64,000 nucleotides of DNA from Tretioscincus oriximinensis (Eukaryota; Chordata; Lepidosauria; Squamata; Gymnophthalmidae), in assembly GCA_022410635.1 (NCBI GenBank), contig JAJVDF010000018.1, positions 3,119,190 through 3,183,189 of the forward strand, given 5' to 3'. Shown here piece after piece: positions 44,751 to 57,104 of the stretch. Below the pieces are notes generated by a model. The model was not told the DNA's origin. It searched no databases and saw only the letters and a program-made list of their open reading frames with translations. A program made the translations under genes and the position numbers. Every line of letters starts with the position of its first letter. Position 1 is the first letter of the stretch.

Positions 44751-45835
44751 CATCTCTATCTTATGTTCTTTTAATCCTAAATGTGGATGAAGGAACTGAA
44801 CACTGGACCAATTTTCACGTTGATTTCTACTTTTTACCAAGAAACATAATTGGATATTTGTGGGATCTTTGACTAGAAGAGGGCATATTTAAATGAACAC
44901 AGAGATTGTTGGAAGAAAATGAGAGACCTGGCTTCTGGTCAGGCTGCTGCTGAAGGATCTGAGATGCGCCTGAGACCTGAAACTTTCTCATTGCTTTGAT
45001 GACCTGCTTTCCTGAAAGTAATCTAATATTCATGGGAGTCTTGAGGCAAAATCTTTGTGCATCATAATGAAAACATGCCAGTTAGTGTCAGTTTGCGCCT
45101 GTCAGTAAAAGACAAAGAGAAAAGCATCTGTTCAGCTGAAAAAAAAGGATTAACGATAAACAAAATTCTTATCCTTGCCTTGAATAATTGAACAAGAGCA
45201 TCATTGAATATTTGATTTTGATAATAGTTAGCAGGAGCTTCGTCTTTTTCAAATGCACTGGTGTAGATGGAAAGTGGGGAGCAGAATGATAAAACAAAGA
45301 TAATTTTGTTGCAGCCTACCATTGCTTTTTATTAATCATTTGTTAGCAAAAATTGTTTAATGAGCTACGCGCAATTAAGAAGCAAAGGCATTGAAAGTTG
45401 ATGCGGTTCAATAATTATAGTTTTTGTCTGCTAGGCTACTAACCCCAGGTGACCCAATTATTATGGGAATTCATGTGTTCTAGTCCTATTTTAATGTTTT
45501 GGCTGAGAAAAATGCCTTTAGTTAAAAGTAAAATTGAATATAGAATGTACTGTATAGACCTCAATTTCCTTTTTGTGAGATCATTGTTTTCTTTTCTCTT
45601 GCCTTCTTAGAGACATACACAATCTTGGCATTAGCTGCTGGAAAAAGTTAAGTAGTAGGAACCAGGTATTATTCGGGTGAACTAACTGGAGGATAACTTA
45701 CATTTTTTGGCAGAGATATTACATGAATGTTGCCTTTGGCTGTGCAGGCGAATTTCAGCAGATGAACCCAAAGAAACAGAGTAGCAAAAAATGTATTCTA
45801 ATCATAATGGTAAAATGTAATCTAGGAACATTGAC
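44751..45835. other. Intron sequence, one possible conserved patch
   Basis: 45360-45480 includes 'gagctacgcgcaattaagaa' and 'ccaggtgacccaattattat', with CpGs and homeodomain-type ATTA sites; it is a candidate enhancer only. No gene seen. Confidence 0.35.
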
Positions 45836-45905
45836 AGTATTTACTTTATATTTCTATCCTGCCATATATCCAAAGATTTTAGGGTGGGCTACTATATTTT
45901 ATTGA
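45836..45905 (-). mobile_element. LINE 3' end, antisense
   Basis: 'tatatttctatcctgccata', 'ttttagggtgggctactata' corresponds to the reverse of a CR1/L2-type 3' end. Confidence 0.5.
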
Positions 45906-46151
45906 GAAAAATCTCGGTTTTCTAGGTAAGTGTTGACTGAAAAGAACTGGACAATATTTTGGAAATAAGTTTTCGTTTATGATTACGTGGATCTTATTTT
46001 GGGCACTCAATTTTCAAAGGGTTACTCAATCTCCAGACACCCAGGTTTTTTTTTTTTTAAAAAAGTGGTTCAAATTACCTCTTCATTATCTGCCAATAGG
46101 CATTGGAATGAAGCTACTTCGGAAAATAGGAGAAAAAATTAGCTAATTTGT

Positions 46152-46165
46152 CCCCCCCCCCCCCC
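46152..46165 (+). repeat. Homopolymer C run
   Basis: Fourteen C residues. Confidence 0.9.
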
Positions 46166-46179
46166 AGCTGTTTCTCTAT

Positions 46180-46960
46180 TTTAGGTGTCATTTTCTTGTC
46201 AGGGACAAGAATCGGATCACAAACTCAGAACAAACAAAAAAGAGTTTATTTTAAAATGCAAAAATAAAGGTAGAAAATGATTCCCTCCCAAGTCCTTTTT
46301 AAATACTTGCTTTTTTAGGTTTCTTGGAGTTCTTGTCTTCTGACTAGGAGTTTCTTTACCGCTATGACTTCTTTGACTGAGAGTTTCTTTTACCACTATG
46401 ATGTTTGAAACTTGCTTTCATCAAGTCTGCTACACCCAAAATGAAACTTAACTGGGAAGGGGAGGAAATGTAAATTAAACTAAGGACTTCCCTCCAGAAT
46501 TCTTAATGGGATAGGGTCTAAATAAGGTTCCCTCCCAAAATAACTATACAAAAGCAACTAAGTCTCACTCTAGACTATAGGGATAACTAGATAAAATAAA
46601 AGGGGGTTAATAAAGGTCTCTGGGGGCATGACAACTAAGCTCTTTACTTTTTTGTTTCAGTAGATATTATTCTCTGATTATTTTCAGCCTAACAGAGAGA
46701 AAGAACAAGGAGAAGAAAGTGCTTGTCCTCTTCCACTTTGATAGTTGGATCTTTCTAAGGATCCATTCAAACTAGAATTTAAGTCACAATGTAAACACTT
46801 TCAGTGCATCATTGCTTAAGTGCAGTGTGCAGAGGGCAGTTTCTTTGTGAGGGCTAACTGCAAGAAACAATTACCAAGAAACACCCAATCAGAGGTGGGT
46901 TTTTGGAGAGAGAGGGCAAACAAGCTGGTAACCATAGAGGCCTGCCCTGATCAGTTGTTC
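46180..46960. repeat. Unclassified repeat-like block
   Basis: A 33-base unit is duplicated in tandem at 46342-46407 ('gactaggagtttctttaccg' / 'gactgagagtttcttttacc'). 'acacccaatcag' at 46881-46892 is shared with the LTR-like block at 6469-6480. A retroelement origin is possible but I could not find termini. Confidence 0.35.
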
Positions 46961-46969
46961 CTGGTAAGC

Positions 46970-47012
46970 TACAAGTAAGCAAGCAAGTAAATAAACAAGC
47001 AAGCAAACAAGC
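46970..47012 (+). repeat. (AAGC)n-type microsatellite
   Basis: AAGT, AAGC and AAAC tetranucleotides alternate. Confidence 0.85.
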
Positions 47013-47019
47013 AGGAAGG

Positions 47020-49441
47020 TCTCACAAGGAGAGAGGAGAATTACCAGGAAAATACCAGGAAAATTAAGTCAGGTAAGTGCTGATTTAATTTAAACTCAAG
47101 TTTTAATGCAGCTATCCAGCTGCTAGTAGTCTGGAATTCTATGTTCTGATTAATTGACCAGTACCTGGTATTCCAGGTGCCATCAGCTAGGGGAGGATAT
47201 GCCCTGTCTATCCCAAATAGGTGTCACCCCAAGATTGATCCATTCCCAGCTGTGGGAAAGGGTGGATTATCAGAGACTTGGAGAGGATGCAAGTAACCTT
47301 TTTTATTTTCTGTCTAATCCTTGGATTTCAAATGTACCCTGTGCTCATTTTAGAGCATCCTTACTTAGTCTTTAGCTGAAGAGACCAGAAAATGTAGACT
47401 AAGAAAAGTCACAAGGAGGATGCAGGGCTTCTCTGTGGATGAGAATAACGTTTGGAGCGATTTGAAGATCGTGTATAGTTTATACTCCATATGCATTGCC
47501 TTTATTTCTTCCTCTTTAGCAGAAGGAAATAACTCCAGGGCCAAGGATGGGGGAATGCATCTGCTTGATGCTCAAAGGTATTCCAGGTGTCATATTTCTC
47601 ATATAATAGTCAATATATGCTTTATTTAGGATTCTCCTTACTATTTTAGTGAAAAACCTGCTTCAAAAACCTGACTTAGAGCATCATGAAATATACACAA
47701 ATCTGTATTTTAAGCATTATTGCATTTTTACTCTTGGGGAACATATTCCTATTTCAGATACCAATACGATACAGCTTGTCTATGGAATTGGTTGGGGCCA
47801 CCTAACCTCCCTCACTTTAGACCTCATCAGCATACATAGGGAAAGCTCCCAGTCTGCTTGCTAGTCCAGCAATGCAGAATCACCTGTAGTTTACCTTTGA
47901 AGTTCAACTAGAAACCAAACTTGTTGAAAGGCAAACTACAGATTATCTGCATGCTTAAGTAGTCAATAACATGTCCACATCAAGAAGTGTTGCAAACCAT
48001 GATAGGGATGTGCCAAACTGCCATTTGTATGATAAAGGCCAAGGACCGTCAGGTGCTTTACATGATAGCTTTCTTTCGTACTGTTCCCTTATCCCTGGAT
48101 GGCCAGAACCTACAGAGAAATACGTAAGTCCTGAAATTATAAAATCCTTCATAAGCATGGTTGTCTCAGGGATTGGAACATAATGGAGCATGTGCAGTAG
48201 GCATTGGAACATTTGTGACACATGCATGCAAAACAGAGAAACCAATAGTCTTCTTCATCTGCATGATGATATTAAATGCACACTTACACCACAGCCTTGC
48301 TCACAAAAGTGATTTAAATGGTGATGGGCATGCATTTGGCAAATGGGTAAGTCCTCTGAATGAACAGCAGCTGGGACTGCCAGGTGAAACTGTTGTTAAT
48401 TGAATAACAAACTGTATTTCAACATGTCCCTGTACAAGATAAGCAACTTATACAATAATGGGCCAATTATGGTTTGGCTGTTTATTTTTACATGACATTT
48501 ATAATCCGTCTTCCAGTAGTCTCTCAATCTGGTAGGATAGTTTGAAAAGCAGCGGCCAACCAAAGTCACTCTGAGTGGCTTAAGAACATTTCAGTTTCAA
48601 GAGAAACTCTCATTTCTAATATTCTAGCCTAGGGTTACCAGAACTTTGTTTCTTTAATGAATATGGAAAAACAGAATTTTCACCAGGTGCAACTTATAAT
48701 GGCTGAAATACCTCTGGAGAAAACCATTTTTTCATACCTACTGAAGTTCAGAATTCTATCCCAGTTTTTATGTACTTGCCGTATCCTGGTCGTCAACCAC
48801 TATGTTATAAATATAATTCAATTAAGAATAAACACATCTGGATTAGATGTAATGGAACAGGGTTCCAGAATTCAAAACTGTACATGTATTTTTTTAAAAA
48901 AATAAATAGAATTTTGTTCATTGAGAAACTGTCTTAATATTATAAACTGCAAGACAAAGGATGAGGCAAGACCAAAATAGCTCTATAATGATTAGAAATA
49001 TTGGAAATATGTGCAGGTCACGTTTCAACATTCAAAATCCTGTCCTTGGTATCAGAGTGGTGCGTATGCCATGCACACCCATCAACAATCGCACATTCAA
49101 AAGAAGCTTAAGCTCAGAGTTTCAAATATGTCTCAGCTGTGTGGCATCAGATCTAGCTCATGATGTGTGAAGGCAACCTTGCACTTCTTAATTAGCTTTT
49201 ACCACTGTTTGGCATGAAAGTCATAATTAGTATTGAACTGTAGCCAGCTTCAGTTTTGCATGGGGCTTTCACGTGCTTTGCTTAACGAGCAGAGTTTGTC
49301 ATTCATTGGTTAACATTAAGGCAAACGTGTACATCAGGCTGAATTTGCCCCATGAACTCATGCAGTTTCAGCAATTCACTCACTAAAAAGGCCTGTGGCT
49401 CCTGTTTTCTGATAGCTTCTTTTTTCTGCCTTCATTTTGGA
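47020..49441. other. Intron sequence, no gene seen
   Basis: Frames of 60-96 codons on both strands show no domain. No repeat ends recognised. Confidence 0.4.
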
Positions 49442-49745
49442 CTACTGTGTAAATCCACTAAAAACCTTTGTGGAGCCTTTCACTGTGAGAAAATGGTAAA
49501 TATCATGAGACTTTGAGGCTAGATGTAAAGGTTAATTGGCTGTTGGTTTGCAAGGAAATGCTAGGCATTGTAGTAAGACAACCACATCAGTGACTTAGGG
49601 AACATGTCATGTGATGAGAATACAAGGAAATGTAATGGGAATACAGGAAACAGTATGGAATATTGAAGGTGAGTGTGGAGATAGTTGCAAATGGGTTATT
49701 CTGGATTTAAAATAAACTCTGGAATAAAACAGATCATGGGTGTGT
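49442..49745 (+). repeat. Dispersed repeat family D, copy 2
   Basis: Diverged partner of 26384-26705. It retains 'gagactttgaggctagatgt', 'aaatgctaggcattgtagta' (ZNF143-like in reverse), 'gaacatgtcatgtgatgaga' and 'ctctggaataaaacagatca'. Confidence 0.7.
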
Positions 49746-51964
49746 GTTACTTTGGTTAGTTTGAATAGGCCAGCCTTAGAAATTATAGCCTGATGTTTGT
49801 TTATTTTTAAACAAACCGTTGTTAATGATTTTTTTAATCAGTTGATGTTATAGACAACTTCATTAGTCAAAAGCAGAAGTAAGGACCCTGGTAGGATAGG
49901 CACCTGCATCCCTGAAGCAAAGATGCATCTCATTTTATGACTGTGGCATGCTTTATACTTGCAAATACAGCTAGTCAGTCCATCACTATGTAGCAAAGCA
50001 TTTTCAGATGGATGCCCAGACTGACATATGAAGAAGATAGTGCTATGGAAGTGCTAGAAGAGTGCAAAATGTGTGTGTGCTATATCTGTGCCTTTGGATG
50101 AGAGATGTATGCACTCATGTGAATCACTGACGAAAAGTACTTATGCGTTTTGCTTTAATGTGGATATCCAGTCATGGTCAAAGATTCCTGAATTGCTTAG
50201 ACTTATGCCAGTGAAATAACGAAGTGCATTTTCCTACCCAAAGTCATTCTTGTTCATCCTTATGGTATTCAATCATGGCTTTTCCAAGAACATATGTGAA
50301 AGAAAGCTCTTGTACCTTTTTTGTTGACCTTGGTCAATAGGAAAAATCCATCCTTACTCTGAAATCTCCCATAGAAATAGAAGGACAGTGTGAAATATAT
50401 CGGCTTTCAGCCAGCAGAAATTCTTAGTAGCCCCAAAACGTATCCTGTTCCTTAGAGCCCAATTTATTGTTTGGTGAGCAGAAGTGTCATTCTTAATATG
50501 TATACTACTTTGAAGACAGGTGGAGAGCTAAAAAAAGGATAAGGGAAGGGGGGTGAAGCACAATTTCTGCTAATGACAGTAATTTGTTTATCTTCTTTGA
50601 CAATCATACCTCTAATAAGCAGGTGCTTTCTTTCAAGAATTTTGCTGTGAAAGAGTACATTAAATTTATTTTCCTCCCGCTTTGAATCAGAATTCCAAAT
50701 GAATCAGTTTTCTGATATCTTAGCAATATCCAGGTGTTGTTTCAGATGATGCAACTGAAGGTATTGGAATGAATGAGATAAGAGATGCCAGCCTCCAGAT
50801 TTGATGGGAATTGTGATTATTTGTAGACCCTCTTCTGTACCTATATTGGGGCAGACTAGGAATGTCTACTGTGCGCTTGTCTGTAGAGGATGGAGTATAA
50901 TTTAAATAAGTTCTTGATCTAGATCCTTGACATTGAGTACTACCTTGGATTAGTCAAGACCACAATGACATAAGGAAGGCGTACTTTTGTTTTCTGGATA
51001 GTTAAGAGACTAATTTTACTAGTACACCAAAGTGTGCCACCAAAATGGATCCCATGGAAGTTTCAGGGATAGGAACTTTCATTTCTAACTATCAGAGCCT
51101 TTTGAACCCAGTTCCAAAGCTCACGAAAGTATGGGGTTGGACTGGAACAGCAGTGCCATGTAGATAATGTTGTGCTACTCACATCTTGCCATGATCTGGA
51201 CCATCAGATCTCTTCTAGATCCAAATAGAAAATGTATAGAAAACAGGATTTAAATTAAAGACTTGCAGCTGACTAATGGGGTTCTCCAAACAATTATTTT
51301 AAGATTTATTATTAGATATCTAGTGATAGGGGGAAAGTATTTTCAGTTTAACTACTTGGTTAGTTTTCCCTGACTTCCTGCTATAGAATGACCATTCTTT
51401 TTTCTCTTATATACAATTCCCACTCCATCTTATTTGTTTAGAAACCTTTAAAATATTTTTATTCTGTGGTTAAAAAAGAACTTATTTTTCTGTGCTTCTC
51501 TATGGGCATGTTTGATTTCTTTCAATTAATCTGTCTTTCCTACAGGGATAGAGACATAGGACAATATACTAGGTCAGGATGCGTCAATTGGCTTGTAAAA
51601 CGGTGTGATGCTACTCCAGTTACAGTCAAACAGAGGTTACAGTCCATATTTCATAAATGTTTAATATTACTTTCCAAGGAACATTAACTTCTTATTTGAG
51701 TTTTAGAGTCATTGTTTTGTGAATATTCGTGGCAATTTGGTATCCAGCAGAATACATTTTCTGTTACTTGTAATGAAATGTTTAATACATACTTTTCATT
51801 TGCATTGACAGAATATAATTTCTCACTAGGTTGCCCACTAAACTAAGCCTGTGAGATTATGAGATATTTTTCCTTAGTTTGCTGGTTTGAGAACATTTAG
51901 CTCAATCTGCTAAAACCCAAACATTTCGATTTATATGCATATAATAATTCATTACCTATATCAG
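49746..51964. other. Intron sequence, no gene seen
   Basis: AT-rich. The frame at 51466-51687 has no domain. Nothing else recognised. Confidence 0.4.
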
Positions 51965-52430
51965 TGTGGTCCAACTTTTTCTTACCGAAGGGCCAATCAA
52001 ACTTTTGTGTAGGAATGCGAGGGCCAGAGTGATGTCACTTCCTGTCCCACCCCAAAAGTAACATCATTTCCAGGACAGGACAGGAAGTGATGCCACTCTG
52101 GATGCCATTCCCGGAAGCAGATTCCGGAAGTGACATGGTTGAATGTCGGCATTTTGGGCAAATGGGCCAGGCAGCTTTGAGCGTTGGTGCCTTGGCCCAA
52201 GACGCTGACACTCGCATCTACCCGGGTGCTGCGAGCAAAGCATCCAGGGTGCTGTGAGCATCGGCGTCTTGGCCCAAGACACTGATACTCGCAGCCAACT
52301 ACCTGCTTCGCTCACAACATCCCGCTTGTCTCGAGCAAGCTGGGTGTTCTAAGCGAAGCACTTACGGAGCTGCGCGCACCGGCATCTTTGCCCTGGCACT
52401 CGCAGCCACCTGGTTGCTTTGACCATAACA
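51965..52430 (+). mobile_element. hAT-like non-autonomous element with internal tandem repeats
   Basis: Starts 'cagtgtggtccaactttttc', resembling the CAGTG-type terminus of hAT (Charlie/Tip100-like) elements. The interior is CpG-rich, unlike its surroundings, and contains tandem units built on 'cttggcccaagac', 'ctgacactcgca' and 'gctgcgagcaaagcatccag' (about 52180-52320). No transposase frame; the 3' terminus was not found. Confidence 0.5.
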
Positions 52431-53093
52431 CTTGTTTTATTTCTCATCTTGCAACCTTCCTCAAAATATATTTAATTTCAATGTAGCAAATAGCACTTTT
52501 ATTTATTAATTTAGTATTAAATTAGAGCCGAGATACAATTTCAATAGTAGAAGACTATGGCAAAGAATTGCAATGGCCTTTGATTATTAGAAGTCTCTGC
52601 TTGGTCAAGCCATTCTCTTGAAATGCTAAGCTGCAGGAACTAAAATGCCTTATTATCATTCTCACTGGGGTCCTGTTGATGCAGAGATAATTGCTTTTGT
52701 TCAAAAGACTAAAATCAGCACAGAGGATTTGGTCGGTGCAAATTGCTCACCTTTTCATCCCCTTACATGCGGAAAGCCCAAGGGGAAAAAATAATAGAAT
52801 CCTGTACCTAAGCATTAAGGTTTGGTATATCAGAAGGATGTGTGCTTAGGTTGGAGTTTTGTTTTTTTCCCTTCCTCCAGGAAATCTTCATAGATTTACA
52901 ATTCTAGTTTTGGTGTCTCTGCAGCTGGGCTCCCTATCTTTAAGTGTCTTTCAAGCATAGGTTTTTATCAGACTGTGGTCTACCTAGTTCACCATAATTT
53001 TAGGTTTTCAAATATAAATTATATAGCATCTAACATATTTGTATAACCACCTGTATATTTTGAGGAAGGTTGCAAGATGAGAAATAAAACAAG
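52431..53093. repeat. Perfect 40-base inverted repeat, arms 583 bases apart
   Basis: 52431-52470 (starting CTTGTTTTATTTCTCATCTT) is the exact reverse complement of 53054-53093. No similarity continues beyond the 40 bases on either side. The spacer is unique-looking; 52560-52790 reads like possible conserved non-coding sequence. Confidence 0.8.
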
Positions 53094-53540
53094 GTACTTC
53101 AATCCATGCAAAATGTAACGATAAAAATAGTAAATGAAATTTTGGGGAAAAAAAGTCCTTTTATGTCAACAGAAAAATTAATCAGATCTAAAGATTTTTA
53201 AAAGTGATTGAAAATAAAGAAGTTTTTGCCAACCTCTGAAAAGAAACCCTAATTTTTCAAAGAATGACGTCTGTAGCTTGTGCTCACTGGGTCTGGTGGA
53301 GTTGAGAGAATGAAAAAGAAAGCAGCCACTGCTGCTAGATGAATTTTTTGTGGAAACTCACATAAAAATACCCCTCACTCAAGTGCTTCAGATTACCAAT
53401 TCACTGCAGTGTCAGTTTCAAAAGTGAAAATTTTCGTTTATTGTGCACACATACCAGTAAACCAACTCTGAGTTTAATTGGAGGCAAAGGGGTAGCCTCA
53501 AGGTCTGAGCTACTAAATGGGAGTGTTGCCTGCTTTGTCC

Positions 53541-53583
53541 CAATCATCACCATCGCCATCATCATCATCGTCATCGTCGCTAT
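53541..53583 (+). repeat. (ATC)n trinucleotide tract
   Basis: CATCATCATCGTCATCGTCG-type units; causes a hydrophobic Ile-rich frame that is not a real gene. A 9-bp-arm hairpin (atctcacat/atgtgagat) lies downstream at about 53718-53741. Confidence 0.9.
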
Positions 53584-53896
53584 AAGTGAACCCACTTCCA
53601 TCAGCACTCCCCTGCAGTCACTGAGCGCAGCAGTGCCATGAAAACCGGGAGGGACACCAGCGTCATGATGACATTCTTCCCATGTGATGGCTCCCCCGAT
53701 TGGCTGCTGGAGAGTGTATCTCACATGTCTTTATGTGAGATCCACTCCAGCCATGAGAAGCCCTCCATGACTGGCATCACTTGGACAGCTCTGCTACTGG
53801 ATCTCATTTTCCCCGCTCTCAGGAGTAGGGGAAAGTGCCTTTTCCACACATTCAGTGTGGATGGCCCACAATCTAGTGCGGTAGAGCTGACTTTGA

Positions 53897-54352
53897 GTGA
53901 CAGACATTAGTGCTCAAAATTACATTGCGAGTCTCACTAATATAAAATCATTAAAATGGCTAGCACATTCAAAATCTATTTTCCATCTTGAAAGATACCT
54001 AACTGACAAAATGCCTCACCAGCTAAGGCTACAATTTATATATGCACACTTTGTTGACTCGATGGTGAAATATGGAAGAAAACGCCAGGTACCTTATGAA
54101 AAAAGGTGTGTCTGTGATGTAGAAATGGTTGAAGACCTACATCATATTCTGCTTAGCTGTCCCTTGTACTCTTCAATAAGAACAACGTGTCTAGGATCTT
54201 TATTACAAAGGGTATCCCATAGGACTGCAGAACTTCAGTTGAATTATCTCTTGATGGGAGAAAATCCCCTGGTGACACATGTGATGTTATTTTGGCCAAC
54301 TGTTTTTATCTTTTGTAAATTTGATATGGTCAAATTACTAATCAATCAATAA
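53897..54352 (+). pseudogene. Non-LTR retrotransposon ORF2, C-terminal fragment
   Basis: An open stretch of ~151 codons entered without a convincing ATG. It contains CVCDVEMVEDLHHILLSCPL, i.e. C-x-C, then E-D-x-x-H and C-P-x-Y. This cysteine/histidine pattern is typical of the region after the reverse transcriptase in LINE ORF2 proteins. After the stop it ends in an AT-rich tail with 'atcaatcaataaactattcg'. The clade is not determined. No endonuclease or catalytic RT segment is present, so it is a 5'-truncated copy. Confidence 0.7.
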
Positions 54353-54447
54353 ACTATTCGTATTCAATCCTATGTCAAGGCTGACATGTGAATGCAGCCT
54401 GATTCCATTTCTGTATTTCTTATATCTTGGAAATGGACCAAGTCAGT

Positions 54448-54515
54448 ATATTAGGGTAGACAATTCAGTCCCTATTCTGAATTATATATCCCCAAATTTG
54501 GCCCAGTTTAGAAAG
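54448..54515 (+). repeat. Palindrome-cored repeat, diverged sense copy
   Basis: 'agtccctattctgaattata', 'tatccccaaatttggcccag' and 'tttagaaagagcc' follow the order of the 44054 element. Confidence 0.45.
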
Positions 54516-56703
54516 AGCCTGAAGCAACTGCTGCTTTTGAAAAGAACGGATTCAAATGACTAAGTTGTTTGGTTGCCCTTAATTCAATGGCTTTGATTCT
54601 GTCAGTTGACAACTGAGAGCTTTAAATGAAATAAAGTTGTTTTTAAATATGTATTCAGAGTTTGGGGAGCGATGTTTGTTAAATTGACCAGAAATGCACA
54701 TTTCTGTTGGCTTTTCATATAGTGGTGTTAATTGCTTAAATAAGGTAAAAGCAAGGGTAAAATATCTTTTTACTAATGCAGTCCTATCAGCAGAGAATTT
54801 CTAATGTATCATATAGCGAATATTTACTCACCTCGCAAAATCTGCTGTTAAGTAGTAGATTTCAGGGAGTGGGAGAGAGCAGAAGGATCATATTTTAAAA
54901 TATATTTCACTTTAGGGTGAAAGTGAAATACAATTATTATTAAATAAATGAATTTTCTGGTCTTGTTAATAAAATGCCAGAAGGTCTAAAAAGTAAACAG
55001 GTGTAATGCAAAATATTTATTTTATTAATCACACATGAAACATTTCACAATAATTGTATAAATTTACTTGACAACTATTTGAAGTAAACCTTACTCAGTC
55101 CCCCTTCTGGGTCAGAGTGAAATCATACAAGCCATCTGTTTAAGAAATCTCTACTGTATTTATATTTTTCTTTATTCTCATCATCATAATATCCGGTTTT
55201 CTTACTGATACATTCATTGCAGAATTATCCTTAGTTTGCTGTAAGCAGTAGTTCCATATGCTATCATGTTACTAAATGAGTTTTGGGTTCAGTTGATATT
55301 TGCATTCTTTATTAGGATTGTTGCTATTTCCTTTTGAATGAGAAGAGAAGCGTATGCTTCTACCTCTTGCAGTACTTTCATTTCTGCTTCTTTATTACTT
55401 AGAAAACTTTGATGATGGTTTTATGCCTTGTCTCTTTGCTTCGAATTTCCATGCAAACTAAACATGCATTATGATACTGTTTTATCCCAAAGAAAAAGAT
55501 AACAGCACAATTCACAAACTGGAACTGGCAGAGCAAGTGTGTGTATACACTGATTAGAACTTATGCCTTTGATTTCTTTGAATCTTCACTTGTCCTTCTC
55601 CATGTCAAAATGCAATCCGAGGGGATGAAAACAGTATTGCAGTAGGCACCTGGTTCTTCCATTTCCATTTTCTTGCTGGTTTTGTTTCTCACAATACCGT
55701 AGGGTATATTACGATCTGTTTGAGATTTTTTAAAAAAAAGTCTTTAAAGTTTGTTCCAATTTATATGAAATCTTTTCACACTATCTTGAACAACCAATTA
55801 AAATGTCAGGAAGTATGTGCCATTTATACATGATAGCAAATCAGAAGCAAAATGGTATTTTTAGCATTCTTAATAATAATTTTTGCATACTGTGCAATCT
55901 GAGCATAAACCTAACAATTACAATACTGTGTGCAAAGTTAAGAAAAACAAAACCGTAGTATGACAAATGGAATCCAAACATGGAGAAAATGGCTTATTAA
56001 GGGACCAGATCTGTTTGCCTTTGTAAGCCCCAGTATAATGTCAGTTTCTTTGTTTTGGCAACTTCCCATATCTTCTGAAGCCATTTATTAATTCCTTCTG
56101 TCTCATTGTTCTTCCAGTGTTGCAGAGTTAAAATGTTTGCTATTATCAGTAAATTTACTGTCAGTTCCTGTTGTTTTTAGAAACAGCATTTTAAAGATAA
56201 CAGAATAACTGAACAGTAATATAATTGGATCTTTTGGAAAATTAATTCACCATTATCCTGTTTATAAAAATCTTGTTCCCCAATTCATTGCGTATGCCAG
56301 AGGTTCTTCTTCCAGTCAATAAAGCTGAAAATCTTTGTTCGGTTAAAGTGTCTTTTTATTCATTTCAACTGTTTAGAGCTACACATAGTAAAACCTTGAA
56401 AATGTAGTGTGTCTCCACTTACAGTACCTCCTAATAAATTGTCTGGAGTAGAGAGATGTCTTTGCAATGGCCTGGCCATAGCTGTGTTTGAAATGTGTTT
56501 GCATATGAAGGTTGATTTTCATGCAGAATTCATGTAAACACTCAAATTAATAAAGATCACCCTGAACCTAAAATGTTTCTACTCCACTTCCAGGATAGAA
56601 GGAAGGTTACAAGTCTCAAAAATGCCCAGTCTCTGGAAATGCTTGGGGGGAAACCGCACCTATTTCAGTGTTGATGAGGCTATCATTTTTTAAATGTGGA
56701 TGG
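54516..56703. other. Intron sequence, no gene seen
   Basis: Very AT-rich with no frame of note. Confidence 0.4.
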
Positions 56704-56888
56704 TAGGCTGACCAGATTACCCCTTTTTGGGGGGGTTGAAAACACGTTTTTGGGGTGCCTCCCATTATTTTCTGAGGAAAAAAAAATTAAAAAACAAAAA
56801 GCTTTTTGAAAAAAAAATCTTTTTTTGAAAAGGTTTTCCTCAGAAAAAACTGGGAGGCACCCCCAAAAGGGGTCATCTGGTCAGCCTA
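56704..56888. mobile_element. Hairpin MITE in TA context
   Basis: 'taggctgaccagattacccc' with 'tttttgg' at the left is mirrored by 'ccaaaaggggtcatctggtc' and 'agccta' at the right. A second layer, 'ggggtgcctcccattatttt' / 'aaaaaactgggaggcacccc', continues the stem inward to an A/T-rich loop. TA at both outer edges would fit a mariner-type TA duplication. A matching terminus occurs at 6938-6963. Confidence 0.7.
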
Positions 56889-57104
56889 GTAAAAAAGAAA
56901 CTATTAATATTGGTCATACCTCCATGAAAAAAAAGTATTCATCAGATGTCTAAAAGATGTAAAATGCATTCCAGTAGCGTAGAGTGTTCTAGAAAGAAGT
57001 TACCAAAACAGTGAAAAATTGACTATAAATATCTGAAAAATGCACTTATGTAATTATTTCACAGGTTTGTTATATATCCTGGTCCTTAGTTGTGGAAAGT
57101 CTAG

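Noticed and set aside
53441..53641. Small hydrophobic protein with an Ile/Val segment resembling a membrane helix
   Set aside because: The hydrophobic segment is encoded by an (ATC)n repeat.
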